Shown here one piece after another: positions 53,624 to 64,000 of a stretch of 64,000 nucleotides of DNA. The notes under the pieces are model-generated. The model did not search any database. It worked only from the letters and a program-made list of their open reading frames with translations, and was not told where the DNA came from. Source of the DNA: Tetradesmus obliquus (lineage: Eukaryota > Chlorophyta > Chlorophyceae > Sphaeropleales > Scenedesmaceae); NCBI GenBank assembly GCA_030272155.1, contig CP126202.1:1240001-1304000 (forward strand), read 5' to 3'. Position 1 is the first letter of the stretch, and every line of letters begins with the position of its first letter. The translations under genes and the position numbers were made by a program.

Positions 53624-53876
53624 CCAGAGTGGCTGGAGAGCTGTGTGTTTCTGAGTGGGATGCCATGCATAAGGGAGGAGGCAGCAAGTGGCTTGTGTTG
53701 ACATTGAATTTGTTATTTGGACGCTGGCAGCTTTGACCAACACATGACTGCAGCATGTAAGGACAACCACACACCATGCGGTTGACACAACCAACCATTG
53801 TAACACATTGCTTAGTGCACACTCAGCTTGGACAGGCGCCACACACATACAACTCTAGAATACGTCATTTTACAAC

Positions 53877-56693
53877 TCAGTTGTCAACAGCCACACCAGC
53901 CACAATGCTGGCAGCAGCCGGCAGCCTGTGCAGCTGTTCTGCACAGCCAGTGCACCCCTGCTGCTCAGCTGCCAGCAGCAGCTGCCCTACTGCCTCACCA
54001 CTTAGCTGCTGGGCCCCTGGCAATTGGCTCAAAGCTGTGATGCTATCAGCACTGCTGCACATCACAACTGCCTGCAGCAGGTTGAACACAACCGCTGTTC
54101 CAAGCTGCTGTGCTGCTTGCAGCTTGCACAGGGAGCGCAGCACGCTTGCAGGATTGTGCTGCTGCACAACGGTCAGCAGCAGATCAGCCACTATGCTACT
54201 GCCAAGTGTTTTTGCTGCAGCCAAGCCACACAGAGACTGCACAAACACATGCCTGCTCTTCTTTGACGTGTGCAGGCCTAAGAGAGCTGCCTGCAGCAAG
54301 CCTGCAAGTGTGTCGCTGCCCAGCTGCTGTGCCGCAGGCAGCTGGCTCAGCCGAGCGACACACCAGCTGCTGCCAAGCCGTATCGCTGCACTCAGCAGAG
54401 CTGCAACCACATCTGCACCAAACTGTGCTGCCTCCGCCATACATACCATTTACACAATGTCATCAATATCTTGTGTGTCAGCAAAACCCCGCACTACTAG
54501 TAGCTGCACCATGACACTGCTTGCAATGTACTGAGCTGCTGGCAGACCCAGCAGCGGCCCAATGCACACACAGGCAGTGCCGTGTTTCACAGCAGCCTGC
54601 AGCAGCTGCACCAGCACAGCGCTTGGCAGCTGCTGCGCACCAGGCAGCATGCAGAGCACCTCTGCACACCTTGCCCTGCTGATGCGGCTGCCGTAGCTGC
54701 TACTGCCACTACTGCTGCTGTTGTTGCTGCTGCTGCTGACATCAGTTTGCCCCATGCTGCTGCCAGCACTGCTGAGCTGCTCTAGAGCTGCGTCCTGCTC
54801 AGCCAGCAGCGGCCCAACTGCTGCCACCAACAAGTCCAGCACAGCCACACTGCTCAGCTGCTGTGCTCCTGGCAGGCCCTGCAGTGCTGCTGCACAGGCC
54901 CGGCTGCGCTGCTGCACAGCTGTATGCAGCAGCTGTGCCACTGCGTCACAGCTCAGCTGCTGCGCTCCTTCCAAGCACACTAATGGTTCCAGGCACTCCT
55001 GGCTGTAGTGTTGCAGAGCTGTTTTCAGCAGCTGCAGGGCTTCTGTGCTGCTGATATCTGCTGCTGCTGGTAGGCTGCACAGCGCTGCTGTGCTGATTGC
55101 GTCATCATGCTGCACAGCTGCTTGCAGCAGGTGCAGCGCATCACCGCTGCTGAGCTGTAGCTGCACTGCGCCTGGCAGGCTGCAGAGTGTTGTTGTGCAG
55201 TTGCAGAACTCCTCCTGCTCGACTGCTTCGGACAGCAGCGGCAACACTGCATCATTGCCTAGCAGCAGAGCTGCAGGCAGCTGGCACAGATACTCTGCAT
55301 AGCCAAGCCTGCCGTGCAGCACGGCTGTGTGCAGCAGCCGCGCGGCTGCCTCACTGTTCAAAAGCTCTGCTGCTGACAGCTGGACTGCGGCTGATGTCTG
55401 CTCACAATACCGCACATGGCGAGGATGCCAGCCATCTTTTGCTTCAGTGATCATCAGCTGGCTAATGACCACTTTATATGTATCGCCATCTGCATGCTGC
55501 TGAATGGCTGGGTCCGCTAGCAGCTGCAACACTACACAATCGTGCTGCCGAGCTGCTGCTGTCACGAGCAGCTTGCGCGCCACATCCGGCTCAATGATGG
55601 CATCTGGGAGCTCAAATGCTGCTGCAACGGCCACATCTCCTGCTGCGCGTGAGCAGCTGCTGTTTACTGCCAGTTGCAGCAGCTGCAGCAGGTCGTGGCC
55701 TACTGGCAGCACCTCTTTTGGCACAGCTTTGTTGCCCCGCCGCCACTGCATGCAGCAACAGGCGCATGCGCGTAAAGTAAATGTTCAATTTAGATCAGAT
55801 GACCTTAGACGCGACGCCCACCAGCCACTGCATGCAACATGAAGAGCTTCTGGACATGCACATATACAAGTTCTAATGACCTTAGCTGTGGACGTTTCAA
55901 CGCAATCCTAACAACACAGTGAAGGTTTCAATTACAGCAGCTGCTGGCCTGCAGCCTACGTGCTTGGTCTTATTCTTCTGACGATGTTACAGCAGCTCAT
56001 CGGCCGTCTTGGTTGCGACATGATGATGTAAGTGTGAAGCTGACAAAACACTTATGCCAGCAGCTGCAATGCGCACGTTTTTTTGCAGCTATCTTGCAAG
56101 TGGCTTTTTTCATGGCACTGCACATTCTAGGCTGTCACTCACCCAATCATCTGTGCAGCAAACAGTGACAGCAGCTGCTGGAATGTCTGTCTGCACGCCC
56201 AGCTGCTGCTGCGCCTGCACCCACACCTCCACGCCTGGCACCATGCTGCTGGCCGCTGCCAGCAGCTTTGGGTAGGAGATGCGCACGCCAGCTGCTACAA
56301 GCTTTTCTGCCCATGGTAAGGGCACTCTTGGAATCAGCACTGCAAATTCTGACATTGCTGCTGCTGTTGAGTTGGGAGCATGCTGCAGCATCCAAGTGAT
56401 GGCGCACATGAGCTTCTGTGCTGTTCCTTGAGCAGCTGCTACTGCAGTAGTGCCAGGCACACTATGAGCCACTGCTGCTGCTGCTGCTGAGTCTGCTGCT
56501 GCGGCGGCAAAGTCTGCATTGACAGCTGCCAGCAGCATTGAGGCACGGTCGCGAACGAGTATCAAGCACGCTGTGCGGAACTGCTTGCTGCTGGCTGCGA
56601 GACAGGCCAGGCCCTGCCCAACTTCTGACAGCAGATTTCCAGCACGCTATCGAGCGCTTCAGCATCCACGTGTGACAATTTATGGCATGCCAT
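53877..56693 (-). pseudogene. gene C: third F-box-like, 33-residue-repeat family member, disrupted
   Basis: Exon 1 (56143-56693) starts MACHKLSHVDAEALD and carries the F-box-like part and the middle domain (ITWMLQHAPN, RVPLPWAEKLVAAGV, MVPGVEVWVQAQQQLG, DIP, paired Cys). Near 56619 about four bases are missing against genes A and B, so LEICCQKLG and QGLACLAASSKQF lie in different frames. Exon 2 (53877-55745) joins in phase and encodes some 12-13 repeats. An in-frame TAA at 54450-54452 falls inside one repeat, after which the same frame continues with five more repeats. A 75-nt intron with GT and AG ends could remove the TAA but would also cut out half a repeat. I read the gene as a pseudogene. 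Confidence 0.65.
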
Positions 56694-57275
56694 GATGAAA
56701 AGAGACGCAATGGTAAAGTTTTAACTAAACGCAACACGGTGACGTTGGAGAACTGAGCGTGAACTTGAAACACTTCGTGCTGTGTCGATCCGAGGCAGGC
56801 GTGCTGATCGAAAGCGCAGGCAGTACCCCATACACTAGATGTGAGAAGCAAGAGTTTAATTGCTCGACACCACAACGCAGTGGGATCACACGTCGATTAT
56901 GGCAAGGGTGCAGGGTACAGGTGCATACCTGTTGATACAACAGGGCCGCCACAAGGGCAGCGATGCATCGGTTGCAAAGCTGAGCTAATATTTGATAAAA
57001 GAATTTGTTTTTGCTCACTCCTCCTACGCTGTCGACAGCTTTGCTGCAGAACCTGTACATGTACAACCAGCTGGACTTCGATAGCGCCAACATCCGGTTT
57101 GTGACAAACTTGACTAAGAATTTGTGATCTTGTCTAGTAGCCGATCTATTGTCACCCGCCAGTAACCTCCAAAGGCAACCGTCATGCCTTCGCGCAACTG
57201 CGCCAGAAGGCGGTGACTGTCAGAAGACAAGGGAACGTACGCCTCACACTTTCTGTAAATGCTACATCTTTATGT

Positions 57276-57282
57276 TATATAA
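57276..57282 (+). promoter_or_regulatory. TATA box of the FAS1 gene
   Basis: TATATAA lies 121 nt upstream of the FAS1 ATG, with an A/C-rich leader between, the usual place for a core promoter. The rest of 56694-57403 shows no other feature. Confidence 0.6.
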
Positions 57283-57403
57283 GCGGTTGCCATAGCTAAC
57301 GTCTGCTATCTCACAGCAATCCCTCTAATCTGTCCACTACTGGTCAGACACACGCAAGTCGCACGCACGTCCTCTTCACAAGCGCATTACGATCCTGCCC
57401 ACC

Positions 57404-58369
57404 ATGAAGCTTTTCGAAACTGTAGTTTTGGTTACTTGCGCTCTTGCGTCCGTGCAGGGCCGCACTCTGCAGCAAGCCGCTGCTGCACCCACCACTGTGG
57501 CACAGGCACTCGCTCGGACCCCCAGCCTGAGCACCCTCAATGCGGCAGTCCAGGTGAGCTGCAACCGGTTAGCAGACAAAAAGCAAATGGCAGGGGCTTT
57601 TTAGTGCTTTAGATAACGTTGCTGACATTGATATGCTCGCTGAAGCCTCTTGGAAGATCTTTGCGCCCAACGACCAGGCCTTTCCTGATGCTGATGCTGC
57701 TGCTGCTGCTGCTGCACCTGCAGGCTGCTGGCATTGACATCCCTGCTGACGCAGCCTGGACCATCTTTGCACCCAAAAACGAGGCCTTTTCTGATGATGA
57801 CATCCGTGAGGAAACAGGCCTCACTGCGCAGCAGCTGCTGCAGCCAGAGAACAAGCAGGCGCTGACACAGGTGGGCCTGCAAGAAGTGTGGGCGAATGCT
57901 GCCTTTCACAGCTGTTCTCAGGTTGTTGTTGGGGCGTCGCATTCTTCTGCTGTTGCCGCCATGCCCTGTCAGCTTGTCCTTGCTGTTGACTACCTGAATG
58001 CATATGCCATGCCGTCTCCTGTTTGTTAATGTTCTCACAGCCACTGCAGCTCTGAATCGGCAGTTGCAACATCAACAAGTGCGGATGGCATGCGCATTGC
58101 ACCACCCCACCATGCGTATTGCACCAGTTCATCATGCGTATTGCACCAGCCCACCATGTGCATTGCACCAACCCATCCCAACCAACCATCTCACAATTCT
58201 GCAATGCTGTTGCACTGCTGCTTCTCACGCTCCTCACAGCTGCTGCAGTACCACATTGTGCCCTGGGGAGCTCTGCGTGCTGCCCAGCTGCAGGATGGTC
58301 AGCAGCTGACCACTGCTCTGTCTGGCGCTGCACCCCTGAACTTCACTCAGTGGCTCACTCGCTGACACC

Positions 58370-58405
<36 letters not shown>

Positions 58406-58706
58406 ACACTCTTCGCAGCTGCTGCAGTACCACATTGTGCCCTCCGGACCTCTGCGCGCTGCTCAGCTGCAGGATGGTCAGCAGCTGACCACTGCGCTGG
58501 CTGGTGCCGCACCCCTGAAGGTTGACATTGAAGATGAGAAGGTTGAGATTGAGGTTCCTGATGCAGGCAATGATGATGATGATGATGATGATGCTGATGT
58601 GGAGCAGGCTGACATTACGGTTGGAAACAGTGTGATCCATATTGTCGATGAGGTGCTGATCCCTGCAAGTCTGCGAGGTTCCCGGCAGCCTGCTAGGTCC
58701 GGCTAA
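57404..58706 (+). CDS. secreted single FAS1 (fasciclin) domain protein
   Basis: Exons 57404-57553, 57724-57870 and 58419-58706 join in phase (about 194 residues). [19 protein letters not shown] is a signal peptide. One FAS1 domain follows: [20 protein letters not shown], the H1 motif [16 protein letters not shown], then [30 protein letters not shown], and the H2-like end [23 protein letters not shown]1 proteins are cell-surface or wall adhesion proteins. A run of seven Asp interrupts the last strand region. No GPI or membrane anchor is seen. Exon 3 exists in two versions; the first (58240-58365) ends in an early stop, so I use the second. Confidence 0.85.
57640..58365 (+). repeat. partial copies of FAS1 exons 2 and 3
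   Basis: 57640-57720 repeats part of exon 2 ([16 protein letters not shown]) in a different frame, 5' of the intact exon. 58240-58365 repeats the acceptor and start of exon 3 ([20 protein letters not shown]), then diverges to a stop; it is also 5' of the intact copy. Between them, near 58090-58180, a short CATGCGTATTGCACCA motif repeats about four times. Confidence 0.85.
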
Positions 58707-58959
58707 GCAGCTTGTGTGTGTGCTGGACCAAATCAAACGCAACTGCCTGGCAGGCAGAAAACCTCAACATGAGATGTGCATGTTTGCTGCAACACAACCG
58801 AGTGTGAGCTGCAGCACTGGGCATGCGGCGAGTGTTGGGCTGTTGGGAATAAGCATGTCGGATGTTGAAGCGCAGGTTCTGCCTCGTGTGTACTCGCATG
58901 GAAGCTGATGTTTGGAAGGTGCTGCATGCCCATGCATATATGGATTTTCCTGTGTTGCT

Positions 58960-59720
58960 GCATAGCATAGCGTAGCATCTGTATTGTGTTGAAGCTGCAT
59001 TGCAACCCAATTGGTGACGTCCTGCAACCCAACTGTAGTGGTATTTTCCTTTGAAGCATGCAAACCTATCAGCCTGCATCATTGTTGCATATGTATTGTA
59101 GCCTGTAGGTGCAACTGCAGTCCAGTTCTGCTGTTGTGCTATCGGCTGTGTGAGCAACGTAATGCTGTCCAGCGTAATGCTACAGTGTATAGCGGAATGT
59201 ATGTGTCGTGTTGAAGTTGCATTGCAACCCAATCGATGGCATGGAACCCTACATGTGGGGACCTGTTTCGAAGCAGGCAAACCCCAGCAAACCTCGTAAC
59301 CAACGAGACAGACGGCCGGTATTATTGTTGCACGCGTGCTTGTAGCCTGTAGATGCAACTCGCTGAGTTGCATCTACATAAGTTATGCATTTGTTCAATC
59401 GAGGAAAGGTGCTACCGGCTTCGTGAATAATCAGCTGTGCTGCCCAATCTGATGCTGCATTGTATAGAGTAATGTCTGTGTTGTGTTGAAGTTGCATTGC
59501 AACCCAATCAATGGTCCGGAACCCTACGTGTAGGGGTTTTTGTGCAAAGCCTGCAACCATGCACACTTCGAAGTGAATTCACTATGTCTGCATTATTGTT
59601 GCGCGTGTCCTTGTAGCCTGTAGATGCTCCTCAGGTATGCATCTGTTATTCAGGAAACATGCTTCCGGTCATGAGAATAACCAGTTGTGCTGTCCCGCGT
59701 CTTGAGCAGTTGCTCATGAG
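58960..59720. repeat. three diverged 220-275-bp tandem units with a 13-bp hairpin
   Basis: Units share GTTGAAGTTGCATTGCAACC near 58988, 59210 and 59485 and a second shared part ending TTGTAGCCTGTAGATGCA. In the second unit 59349-59361 and 59365-59377 are exact 13-bp inverted repeats (GTAGATGCAACTC) around a GCT loop. A shorter pair, GCTGTCCCGCGTCTTGAGCA-like, follows at about 59687 and 59800. No gene found in 58707-60248. Confidence 0.75.
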
Positions 59721-60065
59721 CAGTTATGGTGGTGTCTTGAGCACTTGCTCAGTTAGGGCGCTGCCAGCTGCGAGCATAACGTTATGCTGGTTAACCAGCG
59801 GTGCTGTCCCGTGTCTTTGAGCACTTTCTCAGTTACGGCCAACGCAGGGTCACAAGCTGCTATGAGTGGTGCAGACCAGCGGCAACTTGCTTGTGGCAGC
59901 AGTGGAAAACTTGATATGCAATTTCAACTTTACATGTAGGATGCCGATGCAGCGATGTAACACGTGTTTGCACCTACGCAGCGCTGCAAATACCACCCAG
60001 CAATGTGATAACTTCGTGTTCGTCCTGGCTGCATGAGCGTCCCATGGGTCCAGGGCGTTGGTGTT

Positions 60066-60110
60066 GTGCAGGAGGGTGACGTGCAGGAGGGTGACGTGCA
60101 GGAGGGTGCC
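60066..60110. repeat. 15-bp tandem repeat, three copies
   Basis: GTGCAGGAGGGTGAC occurs three times in a row, the last ending GCC. It lies downstream of the TTLL stop codon, probably in or near that gene's 3' UTR. Confidence 0.9.
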
Positions 60111-60248
60111 TGACCGGATGCTTCACTTCTGATGCAGTATTGCAATTGCTGCTAGGTATTGTCACAAACAGTGCAGCATTTACAAAGGCTGATGCATTCC
60201 CGTGACAAGTTTAGAAATTAACAAGACCAGAAACGCGTACGCACGCTA

Positions 60249-63157
60249 CTATTTCTGCCTCAGCTGCAGCTCCTGAGCATACTTTGCAACCAAGGCGTTA
60301 GCCAGACGCGGCGTTTCAAACATCGCACACTGCTTCGCTGCAACTGTAGGGTCAGGATCAGGTACCACGCGTTGCCAGCGCTGCTGCTGCCTGCAGCAGC
60401 GCCGCCACTCTGCCTGCGTCTCCCTGATGCACTCCGGCAGCTGCTGAGGAGGCACAGCAAGCAGCTGCAGCTGCTCAACATCTTTGATGGTGCGCGCTGC
60501 TGCTGCTGCGGCAGCAGCTGCGACTGCTGCTGCCTTGCTGCTGCTTGCGCGCCCAGCAGCTGCACCCGGCGGCTTGCAACTGTCTTTGGTGCTGCTGCCG
60601 CTGCCACTCTGTGCCCTTGAGCCAGCAGCAGCAGCAGCTGCTGTTGGTGGCTGCTGCAGGCCAGTGAGGCGAGCCTGCCTGTCTGCTGCTTGTGTCTGGT
60701 CAAATACCTGCTTGTCATATGGCGTCACTCCCACCAATCCTAGCAGATCTGCCACCTGCAGCATTTGAACACACATACAACAGGCTCTTGTTGGATGCAT
60801 AATGTGTATGTTGTCACGGCCATGCCAGCCCGCACCGACAAGATCAGGCTGAGCAGCGGCTGCAGCGTGAACCGTGCAGTTATCACTCACACATTGTGCT
60901 TTGCAAAAATGAGTACACACCATGCTGGTCTTGACCGCCATGTCCAGGGGGCTGTCTGCATTCAGCGCAGGGCACGTGTTGACCTCCAGCAGCCAGCCAC
61001 GCAGCTGCGAGTCAAGCAGCACGTCAAAGCCAAACACCTCGAAGCAGCAGCGCATCAGGTTGGGGTTGCCGGCGCTGCGCGTGGCGGCACTGAGCGCGGG
61101 CTCTGCAGCAATCATGGTCTGCGCTACCATGCTGCACACCTGCGTACACACACAGCACACGCAAAGCAGCAGCGCGCGGAGTGGCCTGTTTGTGATTGAG
61201 TCGCTTAAAACGCTGAGAGACACTGCCACTACTAATAATAGGAACATAAGATCTTGGGATGGGATGGGATGGGATGGGATGGGATGATAAGAACATAGAA
61301 TTTTGGTTCACAGAGCTGCTGCAGGTGCTGCAGACAATGTGAAGCTGTCACATGATAGATGAGCTGCAGGGGGGCTGCGAGATCCCATCACTTCCCGCTC
61401 TGACATGCTGCTGCAACCTGGTGAGGAGACAGAGAAGAGCTGCTGCCACCGCCGCCGCTGCTGCTCAAAGCATCAGTCAAAAACCCGGCCCACCTGCTGC
61501 CATATGTTGGCCCATGCAAAGCCCTGCTGCTGCAGGTGGTCAGCCAGCTGCTGGAAGCTCCACTTGGAAGCAGCAGCAGCAGCGGCATGCGCTGGCCTGT
61601 CTCTGCAGATGCTGCTGTCACCGCCGTGCTCTCCATCGCAGCTGTTGTCGCTGTCGGAGTCTTCAGCACCGCCAGCATCTATTGCACCAGCGGCTTCTGT
61701 ACCCTGCTGCTGCTGCTGCCGCTTGCCGCTGCCAGCATTAGCCTTTCTGCTGTTGCTGCTGGGCTGCTTGAAATTGGCTGCGCCCTTGTTGATGCTGTAG
61801 TTGGTGAGGTGCATGGTGGCATGCTTCAGGCTGGACTTGCTGCTGCTGTACTGCTCGCTGGCAAAGCGCACCAGGCCTGCGGTATGCGCACCGCAGCAGG
61901 GCCAGGTGTAAGCTGCTTAAGGTAAGTTACTGTATGTGAAGATGCAGAGTGCATGTATTGGGCTGAAAGCTCCGTTGCTGTGTGGACAGATGAACGTTGT
62001 GTAACGCAGTAGAGGAGGCATTCAGCAGTGCTGCTGCCTGGCTCCCTCGGCCGCTCCCTCGGCCGCCCTAACCGCCCTCCCTCACCTTCTTTGTACACGT
62101 ACACGCGCAGCGGGTCCAAGCTCATGACAGCCACATACACGCGCAGGTCAAACTTGCGGCCGCCAATCAACAGCGGGTCCGGAATGTAGTGCTGCAAAAT
62201 GACGTCATTTAACGAAGCGGCATCTAGCGCGTGCGCGTCAGTGACAACACGGACACCGCGCCCGCGTGATGATGCGACAGGCTTGCGGATGTAGGTGGTC
62301 TTGGGGTTCTGCGCGAGGTCCAGTTTGAAATCTTCTAGGTCGGCTGGCAGGATGAAGAACCTGCGGGAACATCGAACACAGCATTTGCAGGACAGTGTAA
62401 GACTTGCGTATGTAGGTGGTCTTGGAGTTCTGCGCAAGCTCCAGGTCGCCTGGCAGGATGAAGAACCTGATTGTGTCGAAAGCATATGCGGCATGCACAC
62501 CAGTTATGTTTTGGAAACTGAACTGCAGACAAACACACAGCCACTGGTGCAGCTGAACAGCAACTATGCAGCAGGTGCGTCACACGTCTGCTTAGGTGTG
62601 AAGTTGGCCACTTGCTCACTTGGGCACAAAGTTGAAGGCGGCAGGGTCGCGCGTGCGCCGTGCTGCAGCTGCAATGTTGCGGTACAGCCTATCCTTGCGC
62701 CCGAGCTCCCAGGTGCCTGCGCGCACATGATGCATAGAAGCGGACAGACATATGCACAAATCTCAGTGTCATGCTCGCTTGAGCGGTACAGCCTGACCTT
62801 GCGCCCTTATTCCCAGGTGCCTGCACGCATAGCAATCGCGTGGCAGCAGACAGACACAGGCACAGTTGTTGCTCACATGCTTGCTTGTGCAGTGCAGCCG
62901 TTCCTTGCGCCCCAGCTCCTAGGTGCCTGTGTGAAGGCAGAACATGCAACACAGCACAACACATCGCACTGTAGACATCAACACCGCTTGCGCTGCAGCA
63001 GAACTGATGCTGTGCAAGCTGCCACTCACACCTGGGAAGTGGTTGTGGCGCTGCCAGGGGTTGATGCCTGCCAGCAGCTCAGGGGGCGCCAGCGAGCCCC
63101 ACAGCACACCCCAGCTGCTGCCCTTGGTGGCCTTGAAGCCAGAGGCACGGAACACCT

Positions 63158-63205
<48 letters not shown>

Positions 63206-64000
63206 TCAGCAGATGATGGCAAAGCACGCAGGCAATGCATCGGCAGGAGGAGACATCACCGTGCTTGAAGCTGATGGCTGCCATCATGGCAAAAACAATG
63301 TGCTGCTGTGACACAGCATTTGCCACACTGCTGACGCAGCGGCATGGCTGCACACAATGTATCAACCTGTTGCTGCTGGGGAGCCCACAGAGCCAGCATG
63401 CTGCACACTTCGGATTGCATTAAACGCTTCTTACCTGCTTGACACTGTTGTTAGCAACACCAAAGTATCTCACACACATCTTCACACTGTGCAGAGGTAG
63501 CAATTCATTGCTCTGCTGTGGCTGCATCTGAGCTTCTAGCTGCTGCTCCTGCTGCCCTGTAGAAAACAGCAGCGTAGGCGGTGTTGCTGGAAACTGCGGC
63601 ACCAGCAGCTGCAGCGTACGTTGCAGCTTGGTCTTGCATCCAGCTGGGCTGTCACTCGTGTTTCTTCTGCTTTGTGCTGCGGTTGGACTGGCTGGGCTGC
63701 TGCTGGCACCACCTTCACTGAAAACAGGATGCTCTGCTGCTAGCTGCATGCTGCTGGCAGCGGCTGGGCTTAAAACAGCCTGAATGTCTGCTGTTAGTGC
63801 TGCCACTACAGCAGGATGCTGCTGAGGCAGCCACGCAGCAGGATCAGCAGCCACACACACGCTGCTGTATGTTGCTGTGGCCCTGCTGTTCGTTGTACTG
63901 GGCTTGCTTTGCTGCTTGGGCCTGCCACTTGCTACTGCAGTTGTGCCGCTGCCATGCTGTAGTAATAGGCTGCTACTGCTGCTATCGCTGGTACATCTGC
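60249..64000 (-). CDS. tubulin-tyrosine-ligase-like (TTLL) glutamylase, 5' end missing
   Basis: Seven exons join in phase: 63435-64000 (open at the right edge, no ATG), 63030-63155, 62620-62705, 62086-62360, 61494-61876, 60921-61139 and 60249-60755 (TAG). The TTL core reads WGVLWGSL, NHFPGV, LGRKDRLYRNI, FFILPADLEDF, KPVASSRGRGVRVV, DPLLIGGRKFDLRVYV, HLTNYSINK, CCFEVFGFDVLLD and WLLEVNTCPALN. These include the ATP-grasp lysines and acidic metal ligands. The order resembles TTLL4/5-type enzymes, which add glutamate chains to tubulin, as needed for cilia or stable microtubules. An acidic insert (EDSDSDNSCD) follows HLTNYSINK, and the C-terminal tail is Ala-rich. The exact TTLL subtype cannot be settled here. 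Confidence 0.88.
61256..61285. repeat. (GGGAT)6 microsatellite
   Basis: Six perfect GGGAT units lie in the TTLL intron between 61140 and 61493. Confidence 0.95.
62398..62935 (-). repeat. partial copies of TTLL exons 3 and 4 starts
   Basis: 62401-62470 repeats the acceptor and 5' part of exon 4 (FFILPGDLE, KTTYIRK). About 62788-62822 and 62895-62928 repeat the start of exon 3 with its upstream CAGGCACCTGGGAG-like acceptor. All lie 5' of the intact exons. Confidence 0.75.
63156..63201 (-). repeat. CAG/CTG microsatellite at a TTLL acceptor
   Basis: About 15 uninterrupted CAG units (plus strand) sit directly against the acceptor of the second visible TTLL exon, so the polypyrimidine tract of that intron is a CTG run. 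The same arrangement recurs in the reductase exon 4, CDKC exon 8 and FAS1 exon 3 regions. Confidence 0.9.

Overview
The window is nuclear DNA of a green alga. Genes are intron-rich with GT-AG junctions, introns are packed with CTG/CAG triplets, and the recognisable genes are plant- or algal-type: a PITAIRE-class CDKC kinase, a plastid ABCI11-like ABC ATPase, a MOR1/XMAP215 TOG protein, a tubulin-tyrosine-ligase-like enzyme, and a divergent H2A/H2B pair with the 3' palindromes of algal replication histones. Chlorophyceae, perhaps Scenedesmaceae/Sphaeropleales, is my inference; nothing in the window names the species. Layout: MOR1 5' end (1-1379, minus); two tandem members of an F-box-like plus 33-residue-repeat family (gene A 2214-4253 intact, gene B 5052-7625 frameshifted, both minus); a 1317-residue low-complexity single-exon ORF (8895-12848, plus); an aldo/keto reductase (14485-18387, plus); a 6.5 kb gene-poor, repeat-rich stretch (18388-24854); an unrecognised spliced gene (25135-26583, plus); CDKC with 13 exons (27843-35455, minus); ABCI11-like ATPase with 5 exons (36220-39744, minus) only 25 nt behind a small basic coiled-coil gene (39770-40182, minus); a broken F-box/LRR gene (42157-44038, minus); a small two-exon gene (45742-46765, plus); a BTB-BACK gene (48396-51378, plus); histones H2B (52499-52864, minus) and H2A (53167-53556, plus); gene C, a broken third copy of the 33-residue-repeat family (53877-56693, minus); a secreted FAS1 protein (57404-58706, plus); and a TTLL glutamylase-like enzyme cut by the right edge (60249-64000, minus). 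Three themes stand out. First, the repeat family (genes A, B, C) joins an F-box-like head, a conserved middle domain and 6-13 helical repeats of 33 residues that I cannot match to a named repeat class; it is the best candidate here for an undescribed system, perhaps a birth-and-death family of ubiquitin-ligase adaptors. Second, almost every multi-exon gene carries truncated tandem copies of its own splice junctions: copies of exon 5' ends with the acceptor lie upstream of the intact exon, copies of exon 3' ends with the donor lie downstream. Third, a tight 25-nt same-strand gene pair suggests a dicistronic transcript. Housekeeping gene models keep phase through every junction, so the breaks seen in the adaptor-like genes are unlikely to be only poor sequence.
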